Assembly (NCBI GenBank): GCA_017450685.1
Contig: JAFSTB010000020.1
Coordinates: forward strand, 1 to 64,000
DNA from: Paludibacteraceae bacterium
Lineage (GTDB): Bacteria > Bacteroidota > Bacteroidia > Bacteroidales > Paludibacteraceae
Direction: 5' to 3'
Length of the DNA stretch: 64,000 nt
Part shown: positions 22,858-32,411 of the stretch, one piece after another
How positions within the stretch are numbered: the first letter of the stretch is position 1
Layout: the number at the start of each line of letters is the position of its first letter
Notes under the pieces: model-generated
Told to the model about the DNA's origin: nothing
Seen by the model: only the letters and a program-made list of their open reading frames with translations
The model's database searches: none
Translations under genes and position numbers: made by a program

Positions 22858-23904
22858 CTATATTTTCTTCATATCATTATCCACCATTATCTTCACCAGT
22901 TTTTCGAATGGTGTTTTGGTGGAATTCCAGCCGAGCAGTGTCTTGGCTTTGGTCGGGTCGCCGCACAGTTGTTCCACTTCGGTGGGACGGAAGAACTTCG
23001 GATCAACTTCCACCAACACCTTGCCCGTCTTTTCGTCTATACCTTTCTCCTGCACTCCTTCACCTTCCCACCGCAGGTTGATACCGGCGTATTGGAAGGC
23101 TAATGAGCAGAACTCGCGCACGGTGTGCATCTCGCCCGTGGCTATAACGAAGTCTTCGGGGGTGGAGTGTTGCAAGATAAGCCACATACACTCCACATAA
23201 TCAGGAGCATAACCCCAGTCGCGGCGAGCGGAGAGGTTGCCGAGATACAGTTTATCCTGTTTTCCTTTGGCTATGGCTGCTGCGGCAAGGGTGATCTTGC
23301 GGGTGACAAAATTCTCACCTCTGCGTTCCGACTCATGGTTGAACAATATACCGTTCACGGCGAACATACCGTATGCTTCGCGGTAGTTCTTCGTTATCCA
23401 AAAACCGTATTGTTTGGCAACACCGTATGGTGAGCGCGGGTAGAAGGGGGTTGTTTCGCGTTGCGGCACTTCCTGCACTAAACCAAACAGTTCAGAGGTG
23501 GAAGCCTGATAGATACGTGTCTTTTTTTCGAGTCCGAGCATGCGCACTGCTTCTAACAGTCGCAGTGTGCCTATGGCATCGGCTTCGGCTGTGTATTCGG
23601 GTACATCGAAACTGACTTTGACGTGACTTTGTGCTGCCAGGTTATAAATCTCGTCGGGCTGTATCTCGCCAATGATACGGATAAGTGATGAGGAGTCGGT
23701 CATATCGCCGTAGTGAAGGTTGATGGCACGCGGCTGACGTTGGTCGCGCACCCATTCTTGAAGATACAAGTGTTCTATACGAGAGGTGTTGAAAGTGGAG
23801 GAACGGCGCAAGATACCATGTACCTCATAGCCTTTGCCTAAAAGAAACTCTGCCAAAAAACTGCCGTCTTGACCGGTGATACCTGTGATAAGTGCTTTCT
23901 TCAT
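22858..23904 (-). CDS. gmd: GDP-mannose 4,6-dehydratase
   Basis: First step from GDP-mannose toward GDP-L-fucose. The 348-residue protein starts [20 protein letters not shown] (Rossmann), with [15 protein letters not shown], the catalytic [10 protein letters not shown] (YxxxK) and [16 protein letters not shown] as in all Gmd. The start at 23904 is chosen rather than an upstream ATG at 23952, because the promoter TAACTTTG (minus strand, 23950-23957) overlaps the latter. Confidence 0.95.
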   Translation of the reverse strand: MKKALITGITGQDGSFLAEFLLGKGYEVHGILRRSSTFNTSRIEHLYLQEWVRDQRQPRAINLHYGDMTDSSSLIRIIGEIQPDEIYNLAAQSHVKVSFDVPEYTAEADAIGTLRLLEAVRMLGLEKKTRIYQASTSELFGLVQEVPQRETTPFYPRSPYGVAKQYGFWITKNYREAYGMFAVNGILFNHESERRGENFVTRKITLAAAAIAKGKQDKLYLGNLSARRDWGYAPDYVECMWLILQHSTPEDFVIATGEMHTVREFCSLAFQYAGINLRWEGEGVQEKGIDEKTGKVLVEVDPKFFRPTEVEQLCGDPTKAKTLLGWNSTKTPFEKLVKIMVDNDMKKI

Positions 23905-23949
23905 AGCCTTTGATGGTTTTATTCTATTGTTTTTGATAAATTGAACGCG

Positions 23950-23957
23950 CAAAGTTA
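23950..23957 (-). promoter_or_regulatory. Promoter element of gmd-fcl
   Basis: On the minus strand TAACTTTG, with TTTTTGG upstream. It overlaps the divergent plus-strand promoter at 23965-23997. Confidence 0.65.
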
Positions 23958-23964
23958 CAACGAT

Positions 23965-23997
23965 TTTGCGATATGTCCAAAAATTGCCGTACCTTTG
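23965..23997 (+). promoter_or_regulatory. Promoter of the DUF389 gene
   Basis: TTTG at 23965-23968, a 21-base spacer and TACCTTTG at 23990-23997. The first ATG of the open frame (23973) lies inside it, which rules out that start. Confidence 0.75.
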
Positions 23998-24062
23998 TCG
24001 CGATTAAACTGAGTGAGCATAGTTTTTGTCAAAATGAATCATACCCTTGCTTTATTCAAATC

Positions 24063-25412
24063 ATGGAAAACAGAAAGAATAATCTTATGAAAGAGGTGAA
24101 GGCCTTTTTGAGTGAGTACTTGCAGTTGAGCGACTATTTGGATGTGGAAGCCGCTGTACATAATATCCGTCAGAACGTGCCATTTCGCGGTCCTACGGTG
24201 TATATCCTATTCGTGGCGGTTATCATAGCCAGTGTCGGCTTGAATGTCAATTCCATTCCTGTTATCATCGGAGCGATGCTCATATCGCCTCTTATGGGAC
24301 CGATTATCGGTTTAGGTCTCAGCCTTGGTATCAACGACCGCCGTCTGTTGGTCTCATCGCTGCGCAACCTTGCTATAATGTTTTTTGTCAGTCTGTTAGC
24401 TGCAACACTCTATTTCTGGATTACGCCTTTGGAAACGGATAACCCCACCGAGTTGATGGCACGTACCAATCCTTCCATTTATGATGTGCTTATTGCTTTC
24501 TTTGGCGGTTTGGCAGGAGTGTTGGAGATATCGCGTCGTGATAAAGGAACAGTGATGTCGGGTGTGGCTATTGCCACCGCACTGATGCCACCCTTATGCA
24601 CTGTCGGATATGGTATAGCCAACCGCAATATCGTCTATGCAGGAGGTGCGCTCTACTTGTTCTTTATTAACCTCGCATTCATCGCATTGGCGGCATACCT
24701 CACCTCACGCGTGTTGCGATTTCCGATGGTGGACGACCAGAAGGGTCTGACCAAGCAGCGTGTTGTCACCTCGTGCCTGCTCTTGGCTTTGCTTATTGTC
24801 AGCACTTTCTCAGGCTATAATATTGTTCGTCAGAACGCTTTTGTTAAGTCGGCACGCCATTTTGTGCGGGATAACCAGTCAACGGGCAAAACCTATATCT
24901 TCGACTATTCAACCGACACTCGCACCAAACCTTATACCGTCACTCTGCGTCTTGCGGGTGAGGCATTAAGCGAAGAGTCGCGACAGCAGTTGTGCCGTGC
25001 CGCTGAGGCGTATGGCATTATGTCGAAGCAGCTCATCTTCAAGGACGATGCCACTATTCACTTTGAACACCTTGACGATAAGCAGATTATGCGCGATTGG
25101 ATGGCAAGTCAGGAGAAGCAGTTGCGCCGCCGTGACGATACCATACGTGTACTCACTGAACGGCTGGAAGCCTATGAGAGAAACGCTATCGATGCCTCGC
25201 AACTCTTGGCAGAGATAACTGCCCAATATCCACAGATCGACAAAGCCATTTTTGCTAAAGGCAGTGAGGTGAAAAACAACGTGGAAAAGGAAATGACGGT
25301 GGTGCTCATCACCGCTCACGAACCGCTTACAGCCGATGAAAGCAACCGACTGCAACAGTTCCTTGCCGTCCGACTCAAAACGGACGCAATACAACTGAGG
25401 ATAGAAAATTAA
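24063..25412 (+). CDS. DUF389 / TIGR00341 integral membrane protein
   Basis: A 449-residue inner-membrane protein. The N-terminal half has six or so hydrophobic segments, beginning YILFVAVIIASVGLNVNS, with the family signature VIIGAMLISPLMGPIIGLG and later ATALMPPLCTVGYGIA. The C-terminal third (from about 300) is soluble and charged. Family function is unknown to me. It is convergent with the nucleotidase gene, with only 6 bases between the stops. The start MENRKNNL at 24063 is set by the promoter position. Confidence 0.85.
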   Translation: MENRKNNLMKEVKAFLSEYLQLSDYLDVEAAVHNIRQNVPFRGPTVYILFVAVIIASVGLNVNSIPVIIGAMLISPLMGPIIGLGLSLGINDRRLLVSSLRNLAIMFFVSLLAATLYFWITPLETDNPTELMARTNPSIYDVLIAFFGGLAGVLEISRRDKGTVMSGVAIATALMPPLCTVGYGIANRNIVYAGGALYLFFINLAFIALAAYLTSRVLRFPMVDDQKGLTKQRVVTSCLLLALLIVSTFSGYNIVRQNAFVKSARHFVRDNQSTGKTYIFDYSTDTRTKPYTVTLRLAGEALSEESRQQLCRAAEAYGIMSKQLIFKDDATIHFEHLDDKQIMRDWMASQEKQLRRRDDTIRVLTERLEAYERNAIDASQLLAEITAQYPQIDKAIFAKGSEVKNNVEKEMTVVLITAHEPLTADESNRLQQFLAVRLKTDAIQLRIEN

Positions 25413-25418
25413 AGGTAA

Positions 25419-26996
25419 CTATTCCCTTGTTCGGAAACGCGGTTGAATGATCTTTGTAGGATAGTCAGCCGCGCGTATTGTATCGCCTAATGAGTGCAGG
25501 TATCGAAAGAGAACATCCGTGTCTTTCATCTTCTCACACTCCATTGGTGTGGCATAGCGGAACATCCACGATGAGCCTTGGTGCAACAATGTGTAGTCCA
25601 GTCCGCCTACCGTATAGGTGGCATTGGGGTCGATGGCAGTCCAGCGGTGAGTGACGGCATCTTCCACTTCCATACTTACAATACGGCGCGTCTTGCCCAC
25701 AGAGAGGAACATACGGTTGTCGTCCCATTCCACCGATGTCGCGATGGCAGGGTCAATGCAATAGCGCATTCCTGAAGCGATATGAAAATCGCCGTTCTCC
25801 AACGGATAGCGCGACACTGCCACTTCAAAGGCATCTAACAGTTCCTGACCGGTCATTCTCACTTTAGCCAAGTGGTTGTTGAAAGGCAGCAGGGTAATCA
25901 TATCCCCCATAGTGATGTCTCCCTCAGGCAATGAGGCTCGCAGACTGCCGCCGTGTATGACACCTATGTCGGCACCTGTAGCCCAACGCATGGCATCCGA
26001 CACAAAATCGCTGAGGTTGGTCTCGCCGAGGCGTACCAACCTATTGCCATCGGCATCGTTGTCGTTCAACGCCACTTCGCCATAGCCAACCACCTTGTTC
26101 ACTGTCTCTTGCACTTTCTTATCCTTCTCTTCTATCACTCTGTCCACTCTTGCGTTTCGGCTTATGTTGCTTGCTTCAATGAAAGAGTAGGTTATCCCCT
26201 TGCTTTCTGACAGTGTCAGACAACCTATGCGTTCACCTCTTGCACCTGTGGAGAGCAGAGGAATGGAGTCGCCGTCGGCATTAGGTATGAGCCATTGTAT
26301 ATAGTGGTGGGCATGACCGTCTAACACCGCGTCAATGCCTGTGGTGGCACGAACCATATCCGGACTGCAATCGATAGCGGTGTCATCGCCTAAATGACTG
26401 AGAGCAACCACATAGTCAGCACCTTTGCGACGTACCTCGTCTGCCGCTTGTTGAAGAAGAGCAAAAGTGTTGCCGGCGTGAAAATCGTAGATAACATGAC
26501 CTGTTGAGTCCTGAAAATAGGCTGGGGTGGAAGAGGTGTAAGTGGTGGGTGTGGCAACACCTATGAATGCCACTTTCGTCTTTCCGAAACGCTTGATCTG
26601 ATAAGAAGGATAAACGGGAGAGCCGTCTGTATGTGTGAAGTTGCAGCACACCTCGTCAGCCTCTAAACGGTCGGTCAGAACTAACTGCTGCTCAATGCCG
26701 TAGTCGAACTCGTGGTTACCGATAGTAACAATATCGTATGGCACGGCATTCATTATATCCACTATGTACTCGCCTTGAGAAATGCTGCCGATAACATCGC
26801 CTTGAACAAAGTCACCGGCACTGGTCACCAATACGTAAGGTGTCTGCTGCAATAGCGAGTCGCGAACAGAAGCCATCTTCGAATACAGATCTACGGCACA
26901 GTGCACATCGTTGTCAAACAAAATGACCACATCCTTCTTCTCGGAGCAACCGACTAACAGTGCTGCCAACAAAACAATAGTGAGAAACTTTTTCAT
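25419..26996 (-). CDS. 5'-nucleotidase / metallophosphatase lipoprotein
   Basis: A bifunctional 5'-nucleotidase-type enzyme, probably in the periplasm or on the surface, that dephosphorylates nucleotides. The 525-residue product begins MKKFLTIVLLAALLVGCSEK, a lipoprotein signal (LLVGC). The metal-binding motifs are FDNDVHCA, SAGDFVQGD, TIGNHEFDYG, LSHLGDD and DGHAHHY; the C-terminal nucleotide-binding domain begins near GETNLSDFVSDAM. In the first motif FDNDVH replaces the common NDFH/NDVHG. The start at 26996 follows from the promoter at 27045-27052. Confidence 0.9.
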   Translation of the reverse strand: MKKFLTIVLLAALLVGCSEKKDVVILFDNDVHCAVDLYSKMASVRDSLLQQTPYVLVTSAGDFVQGDVIGSISQGEYIVDIMNAVPYDIVTIGNHEFDYGIEQQLVLTDRLEADEVCCNFTHTDGSPVYPSYQIKRFGKTKVAFIGVATPTTYTSSTPAYFQDSTGHVIYDFHAGNTFALLQQAADEVRRKGADYVVALSHLGDDTAIDCSPDMVRATTGIDAVLDGHAHHYIQWLIPNADGDSIPLLSTGARGERIGCLTLSESKGITYSFIEASNISRNARVDRVIEEKDKKVQETVNKVVGYGEVALNDNDADGNRLVRLGETNLSDFVSDAMRWATGADIGVIHGGSLRASLPEGDITMGDMITLLPFNNHLAKVRMTGQELLDAFEVAVSRYPLENGDFHIASGMRYCIDPAIATSVEWDDNRMFLSVGKTRRIVSMEVEDAVTHRWTAIDPNATYTVGGLDYTLLHQGSSWMFRYATPMECEKMKDTDVLFRYLHSLGDTIRAADYPTKIIQPRFRTRE

Positions 26997-27044
26997 ACCT
27001 GAAGTGATTATTGGAACTTCTAAAAAATCCGTCAAAATTTTGCG

Positions 27045-27052
27045 CAAAGGTA
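27045..27052 (-). promoter_or_regulatory. Promoter element of the nucleotidase gene
   Basis: On the minus strand TACCTTTG, about 50 bases before the start codon at 26996. Confidence 0.65.
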
Positions 27053-27079
27053 CGAAAAATGTGATATAGTGCAAAATAA

Positions 27080-27111
27080 TTTGTCAGTATGAGGAAATTG
27101 CAGTAATTTTG
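27080..27111 (+). promoter_or_regulatory. Promoter of the yigZ-like gene and following run
   Basis: TTTG at 27080-27083, a 20-base spacer and TAATTTTG at 27104-27111. The predicted transcript start is only a few bases before the ATG at 27122, so the message is almost leaderless. Confidence 0.7.
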
Positions 27112-27121
27112 CGCACTAATT

Positions 27122-27487
27122 ATGAGCATAGGCAAAAGTATATACAAAGATCGAGGTTCCAAGTTCTTGGGTTTTGCAGAACCCATCCATACAGAAGACG
27201 AAGCCAAAGAGCGTATTGCTTGGTACAAGAAAAAGTACCACGATGCGCGACATGTGTGCTATGCTTATCGTTTGGGTGCTGACCTATGGCGTACCAAGGA
27301 TGACGGTGAGCCTCACGGCACTGCCGGACTGCCTATCCTGCGCGCTATCGACAGCCTGAGTAAAGACCAATGTATGGTGGTCGTGGTGCGCTATTTCGGC
27401 GGAACACTGCTCGGCACAGGCGGACTGATAGTGGCTTATCGCGAAGCCGCCAAAGCAGCACTCGCAGATATGGATAAACAAGTATAA
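27122..27487 (+). CDS. YigZ / IMPACT-family protein, short form
   Basis: The 121-residue product has the IMPACT N-terminal domain: KDRGSKFLGFAEPI, the central HVCYAYRLG, RTKDDGEPHGTAG, and VVVRYFGGTLLGTGGLIVAYREAA. Typical YigZ proteins are about 200 residues with a second domain (DUF1949) that is absent here; the stop codon is directly followed by the next gene after 12 bases, with no remnant. Function of the family is poorly defined. It may be regulated only at the promoter, because a leader is nearly absent. Confidence 0.85.
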   Translation: MSIGKSIYKDRGSKFLGFAEPIHTEDEAKERIAWYKKKYHDARHVCYAYRLGADLWRTKDDGEPHGTAGLPILRAIDSLSKDQCMVVVVRYFGGTLLGTGGLIVAYREAAKAALADMDKQV

Positions 27488-27499
27488 TCACTTATCTCA

Positions 27500-28486
27500 A
27501 TGGACGAATATAAAGACATACGCGCCTATCGTGTAGGATGGCTTCTGCAAGTGACCGACTGGTTCACAATCATGCCCTTCCTTATGTGGCTCAGAAACCG
27601 CACTTCCGCTTCACTCACTCTTGACATGCAGGCCGATAAAGACGACCTCAAAGGTGGTGCCGTATTTATGAGTAACCATCGCGATATAGTGATGGATGCA
27701 GCCTGGCTCAGTCTGTTGCTCCGTACCAAATGGAACATACGACCGTATATGGGTATAGGTACCAACCTCTACGGCAGATGGTGGATCGAACCTCTATGCA
27801 AACTGATGCGCTGCTTCTCCGTCATCAGAGGAGGTTCACCGCGCGAACTGCTGCAACACTCACAACACCTGTCTGCCTATATACAAAGCCTCAGACATAG
27901 AAAGAAAAGTATCTGGATTGCACAAAGAGAAGGTAGAGCCAAAGATGGTAACGACCGCACGCAAGATGCTGTAATAAAGATGCTTATATTGAATAACCCG
28001 CAAGCCGAAGATGTGCTCACTATGGTCAGACGGCTCAATATTTGCCCCACCTGTATCAACTATGAGTTCGACCCCTGCGACTACCTCAAAGCACAAGAGA
28101 TGCAACTCAAACGCGATAACCCCGACTGGAAAAAGACCAAAGACGATGATGTGTTCAGTATGAAAACAGGCATCTATGGCTATAAAGGGCGTGTCGTCTA
28201 TCGCATTACACCAAGCATCAACCACTGGCTCGACCAAAACGAAGAACAATTGCGCTCTCTCAATCGCAACCAACAAATAAGAGCCATAGCCGAACGTGTT
28301 GACTACCAGATACATTCGTCCTACGAGATATACGAGCGTGGCAACGACTTTGACCGATATATAGAACAGCAATTACAGAAAATACAAATCCCCGACAAAG
28401 ATACTGCCTTCCTTCGCGAGAAATTGTACGAGATGTACTCTAACCCCGTGAAAAACTATCAGGCAGTCAAAGACATAACACTATGA
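27500..28486 (+). CDS. Acyltransferase-like protein (PlsC-type)
   Basis: A 328-residue protein of the Bacteroidota phospholipid/glycerol acyltransferase-like family. Its motif is SNHRDIVMD; the usual HX4D spacing is not exact here (Asp is at +2 and +6 from His), so the catalytic arrangement should be treated with care. The EGRAKDG segment (residues about 147-153) fits the second conserved block. A short hydrophobic part near residues 10-30 could attach it to the inner membrane. It overlaps coaD by four bases (ATGA). Confidence 0.75.
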   Translation: MDEYKDIRAYRVGWLLQVTDWFTIMPFLMWLRNRTSASLTLDMQADKDDLKGGAVFMSNHRDIVMDAAWLSLLLRTKWNIRPYMGIGTNLYGRWWIEPLCKLMRCFSVIRGGSPRELLQHSQHLSAYIQSLRHRKKSIWIAQREGRAKDGNDRTQDAVIKMLILNNPQAEDVLTMVRRLNICPTCINYEFDPCDYLKAQEMQLKRDNPDWKKTKDDDVFSMKTGIYGYKGRVVYRITPSINHWLDQNEEQLRSLNRNQQIRAIAERVDYQIHSSYEIYERGNDFDRYIEQQLQKIQIPDKDTAFLREKLYEMYSNPVKNYQAVKDITL

Positions 28487-28926
28487 AAAAAGCCATTTTC
28501 CCGGGCAGTTTCGACCCCTTTACCATAGGTCATTACGACATTGTTCAGCGCGGACTCGACCTCTTCGATGAGATAGTGATTGGCATAGGACGCAATAGCG
28601 TAAAAAAAGAAACCTTCCCTATACGTGAACGACTCGCAGCCATCGAACGACTATTTGAAAATAACCCCAAAGTGCGTGTCGCTATCTACGACTGCCTCAC
28701 TGTCGATTTTGCACGCGAACAAAACGCACACTTCATACTCAGAGGAATAAGATGTGTGGAAGACTTTGAGTATGAACGCAATATGGCGGAAGCCAATAAA
28801 CAACTCGGAGGTATGGAAACCATCCTGCTCTATACAAGACCCGAGTATGCACACATATCATCCACCCTCGTGAGAGACCTGTACTCCTATAATAAAGATG
28901 TGTCCGAATTCCTGCCTAAACGCTAA
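28483..28926 (+). CDS. coaD: Phosphopantetheine adenylyltransferase
   Basis: Transfers AMP to 4'-phosphopantetheine, the fourth step of coenzyme A synthesis. The 147-residue protein has the nucleotidyltransferase signature GSFDPFTIGH, FILRGIRCVEDFEYE and the ISSTLVRDL segment (the family's ISSxxVR). Length is typical. It overlaps the acyltransferase gene by four bases and is followed after about 20 bases by the S41 protease gene. Confidence 0.95.
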   Translation: MKKAIFPGSFDPFTIGHYDIVQRGLDLFDEIVIGIGRNSVKKETFPIRERLAAIERLFENNPKVRVAIYDCLTVDFAREQNAHFILRGIRCVEDFEYERNMAEANKQLGGMETILLYTRPEYAHISSTLVRDLYSYNKDVSEFLPKR

Positions 28927-28945
28927 GGTTAGTAAATAAATGATT

Positions 28946-30529
28946 ATGAAGAGAATACACTATATATTACTGCTTTGCGCTCTGTGGTCACTCACCCTTA
29001 CCGCTCAAACCAAGACCACACGCATTCAACAGAGCATAACCACCATCACCGATGTACTCCGACAATTGGATGTCAACTATGTGGATACGCTCAACTATGA
29101 AACTCTTACCGAAGAGGCTATCAACCGTATGCTCGCCAAAATAGACCCATACACCGTCTATATTCCTAAGAAAGAGGACGATAACCTGCGTATTATGACC
29201 ACAGGAATGTATGGCGGTATAGGTGCCCTGATAATGCAACGCGATAGCAATATCTATGTCTCCGAACCATACGCTGGTATGCCCGCACAAAGAAATGATG
29301 TACGTGCAGGCGACCGAATAATAAGAGTGGATAGTATGGAATGTTACGGTAAGACCAACCGCGAAGTCAGCGACCGCCTCAGAGGAGAACCCGGTACAAC
29401 CGTGACACTGCTCATAGAAAGAGAAGGTGAACCGCAACCCATCGAAAAAATACTCAAGAGACAAGAGATACACATACCACCCGTCACTTTCTATACCACT
29501 CTGAACGAACCTTACGGAACGGAAGAAGACGGCAAGATAGGATATGTCCTCTTCTCCGAGTTTACCTCAGGCAGCGCAGTGGCACTGATGAACGCTATCG
29601 ACGCAATGATCAAACGCGACCATATAGACCGACTTGTACTCGACCTGCGTAATAACGGTGGCGGCATAATAGATGAAGCCATACAGATAGTAGGCTTCTT
29701 CGTGGATAAAGATACCGAAGTGGTTACCACCAAAGGTAAGACCAATGCCTCCAATCGTAGTTACCGCACCATAATGCCGCCTATATATAAAGATATGCCG
29801 CTGGTGGTACTCGTCAACGGTCAGTCGGCTTCCGCCGCTGAGATAGTAAGCGGCAGTCTCCAAGACCTCAAAAGAGCCACCATAATAGGGCAACGTACCT
29901 ACGGCAAAGGACTGGTGCAAAGTATCCGACCGGTGGCTTACGACGGACACCTCAAAGTGACAACAGCACACTACTACCTCCCATCAGGCAGATGCATTCA
30001 AGCCATCGACTATTCGCAAAGACAGAAAGGTAACGAACTGAAAAAAGATTCTACAGGTGGCATACTGCCCGATATAGTAATCACCGACTCACAAAAAGTG
30101 GATATAACCTATACCCTCTATCGCAAACATCTCAGTTTCGACTATGCCACTCGCTACCGCTCACTGCATCCTTCTATTGCCGAACCTAAACACTTCACCG
30201 TCACCGATGACGACCTGAACGACTTTGTCGCTTTCCTGCAACAAAAAGAATTTACTTATGAGACGGAAACTTCGCGCTATTACAAAGATGTACTCAAAAT
30301 GGCACATGAAGAAGATATCGATTCCGCCACTATTGCAATGATGGACACGGTGCTGCAACGCCTCCGCCCATCATTCAAACATACAATAATGAATCGTAGC
30401 CAAGAAGTCAAACAACTGCTGGGTGCAGAAATAGTGACACGCTACTATTTTCAAGAAGGTAGAGTGGCTTATATGTTGCGCGACGATAAAGAGTTGAAAC
30501 GTGCTATCGAAGTCATACGCAATATGTAG
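28946..30529 (+). CDS. S41-family C-terminal processing peptidase
   Basis: A serine protease of the tail-specific (CtpA) type, exported to the periplasm. From the start at 28946 it is 527 residues with a signal peptide (MKRIHYILLLCALWSLTLTAQ), a short helical N-terminal domain, a PDZ domain (about 90-165, MYGGIGALI to VDSM) and a catalytic domain with Ser in NGQSASAAEIVSG and Lys in RTYGKGLVQ. An in-frame ATG two codons upstream (28940) is equally possible. It lies in the coaD run; the next gene begins seven bases after it. Confidence 0.92.
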   Translation: MKRIHYILLLCALWSLTLTAQTKTTRIQQSITTITDVLRQLDVNYVDTLNYETLTEEAINRMLAKIDPYTVYIPKKEDDNLRIMTTGMYGGIGALIMQRDSNIYVSEPYAGMPAQRNDVRAGDRIIRVDSMECYGKTNREVSDRLRGEPGTTVTLLIEREGEPQPIEKILKRQEIHIPPVTFYTTLNEPYGTEEDGKIGYVLFSEFTSGSAVALMNAIDAMIKRDHIDRLVLDLRNNGGGIIDEAIQIVGFFVDKDTEVVTTKGKTNASNRSYRTIMPPIYKDMPLVVLVNGQSASAAEIVSGSLQDLKRATIIGQRTYGKGLVQSIRPVAYDGHLKVTTAHYYLPSGRCIQAIDYSQRQKGNELKKDSTGGILPDIVITDSQKVDITYTLYRKHLSFDYATRYRSLHPSIAEPKHFTVTDDDLNDFVAFLQQKEFTYETETSRYYKDVLKMAHEEDIDSATIAMMDTVLQRLRPSFKHTIMNRSQEVKQLLGAEIVTRYYFQEGRVAYMLRDDKELKRAIEVIRNM

Positions 30530-30536
30530 CAACAGT

Positions 30537-32411
30537 ATGAAAAAACTGCTCCCCTTCTTCCTTCTGCCGCTTTTCGTGCTGTCAGTCTCCACTTGCGCCA
30601 ATCGCGGATTGGGTCCACAAGGTGGACCTGTTGACTCCATACCACCACGAATGGTGCGTTCAACACCACTCAACGGTGCTCTTAACTACCAAAAAAAGCA
30701 AGTGGAAATAGGCTTCGACGAATATATACAGTTGGACAACCCTTCCGAAAACGTTATCTTCTCACCTCCGCAAAAACAGCAACCACTCATCGAAGCACGA
30801 GGCAAACACATTCGTATCACCTATCAAGATACCATCCAACCAAACACCACCTATACCATCGATTTCGGTAACGGAGTGCAAGATAACAACGAGAGCAACC
30901 CGATGGAAAACTTCTCTTTCTCCTTCTCCACCGGCACTAATATGGACTCACTCGAAGTCTATGGCACACTTATCGACGCAGAGACACTCACACCTCTCAA
31001 AGGAGTGATTGTAGGACTGCATACCTGCCAAGATGACTCAGCCTTCGAAAAACTACCCTTTACGCGCATAGGCAAAACCAATAGCGAGGGAGAGTTCACC
31101 ATCCGTAACATAAAAGAAGGTACTTATCGCTTGTACGCTCTGCAAGACCTCAATCGCGACTATATCTATCAGCCGGGTGAACGCATCGCTTTCTGCGACC
31201 AACCAATCAAACCGTATATAACCGTCAGAACGGAAATAGACACTATATGGCGCGACTCCGTTACCAATGACAGCGTCTATCACCTGCCCGATAGTATTTA
31301 TACGGCTGAGTATTTCTACTTCGAACCGTCGGATATATTGCTCCAATCGTTTGAAGAAGATATGCAACATACCTATTTGGAACGCGTGGAACGGACTGAA
31401 AGACGCAATATAAAGTTCGCCTTCGTCGGTAAACAACCCTCTATGCCGCAGTTGAAAGCACTGAATAACGACTCGTCACCCTCATGGGATTGGCTCAAAG
31501 AAACTAAATACACTTTCAACCCTAAAGGTGATACACTCACTTGCTGGCTCTTAGACACCACCACCATAAAAACCGATTCACTATGTCTCGTCCTCTCTTA
31601 CCATAAGACCGACTCCGCTTATCAACTACAACCCCAAACGGATACATTGTGGGCGGTCTATCGTATGACACAAGCCGAAAAAACTGCACTGAAAAAGAAG
31701 AAACGTAAAAAAACAGAGCAGAAAGAGACAATACAGATACTCGAAATAAAAAGTAATGCTCGCAACACTTTTGAGGTGTTCGATACTATGCAATTGACCC
31801 TGCCTACACCTGTCAGCCGCATAGATATGAACGCTCTGCACTTTGAGAAACAGAATGATACACTATGGGTGCAACAACCATGTCAGTATCAAGCCACCGA
31901 TGAGGCACAGCACACGTGGCGAATACTAACGGATGTTCAACCGGGTGCAACCTATCGTCTCACTGTCGATTCGGCAGCCGTGGCTGATGTGTACGGCTTG
32001 ACCAACAACGCTCAAACATTCACTTGGAAAGTGAAAGCACTCGACCAATATGCCACGCTGCGAGTACACGTGGAAGAAAACAACCCCCTCTTCATCGTTC
32101 AACTCCTCTCCGAAAGAGACCAACCGGTGCGAGAACAAAGAGTGAAAAACTCCGAAGTGATGTTCCGTAACCTCGCCCCCGGTACCTATTATATGCGCAT
32201 TGTGGTGGATAGCAACGGCGACGGCAAATGGACAACAGGCAGTTGGAAACAGAAAAGACAACCCGAACAAGTGTTCTACTTTAGAAAAAAAATGACACTG
32301 CGTGCTAACTGGGATTTTGAAGAGACCTTCACCTTCCAACAAGTACCGCTCCTCGAACAAAAACCGCGCTCACTAATAGAAAAAGCAACCAATGCCAATA
32401 AAAAGAAGTAA
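30537..32411 (+). CDS. Conserved lipoprotein with Ig-like (SbsA/Big_5-type) domain
   Basis: The 624-residue protein begins MKKLLPFFLLPLFVLSVSTC, a lipoprotein signal with Cys20. The following GPQGGPVDSIPPRMVRSTP and VEIGFDEYIQL match a conserved Bacteroidota lipoprotein with an Ig-like domain (about 35-135). A carboxypeptidase-regulatory-like fold follows (LKGVIVGLHTC, EGTYRLYALQDLNRD), and a similar block near the end (VVDSNGDGKWTTGS). Its exact function is unknown; an envelope structural role is likely. The start at 30537 is chosen over 30501, which lies in the preceding gene. Confidence 0.8.
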   Translation: MKKLLPFFLLPLFVLSVSTCANRGLGPQGGPVDSIPPRMVRSTPLNGALNYQKKQVEIGFDEYIQLDNPSENVIFSPPQKQQPLIEARGKHIRITYQDTIQPNTTYTIDFGNGVQDNNESNPMENFSFSFSTGTNMDSLEVYGTLIDAETLTPLKGVIVGLHTCQDDSAFEKLPFTRIGKTNSEGEFTIRNIKEGTYRLYALQDLNRDYIYQPGERIAFCDQPIKPYITVRTEIDTIWRDSVTNDSVYHLPDSIYTAEYFYFEPSDILLQSFEEDMQHTYLERVERTERRNIKFAFVGKQPSMPQLKALNNDSSPSWDWLKETKYTFNPKGDTLTCWLLDTTTIKTDSLCLVLSYHKTDSAYQLQPQTDTLWAVYRMTQAEKTALKKKKRKKTEQKETIQILEIKSNARNTFEVFDTMQLTLPTPVSRIDMNALHFEKQNDTLWVQQPCQYQATDEAQHTWRILTDVQPGATYRLTVDSAAVADVYGLTNNAQTFTWKVKALDQYATLRVHVEENNPLFIVQLLSERDQPVREQRVKNSEVMFRNLAPGTYYMRIVVDSNGDGKWTTGSWKQKRQPEQVFYFRKKMTLRANWDFEETFTFQQVPLLEQKPRSLIEKATNANKKK

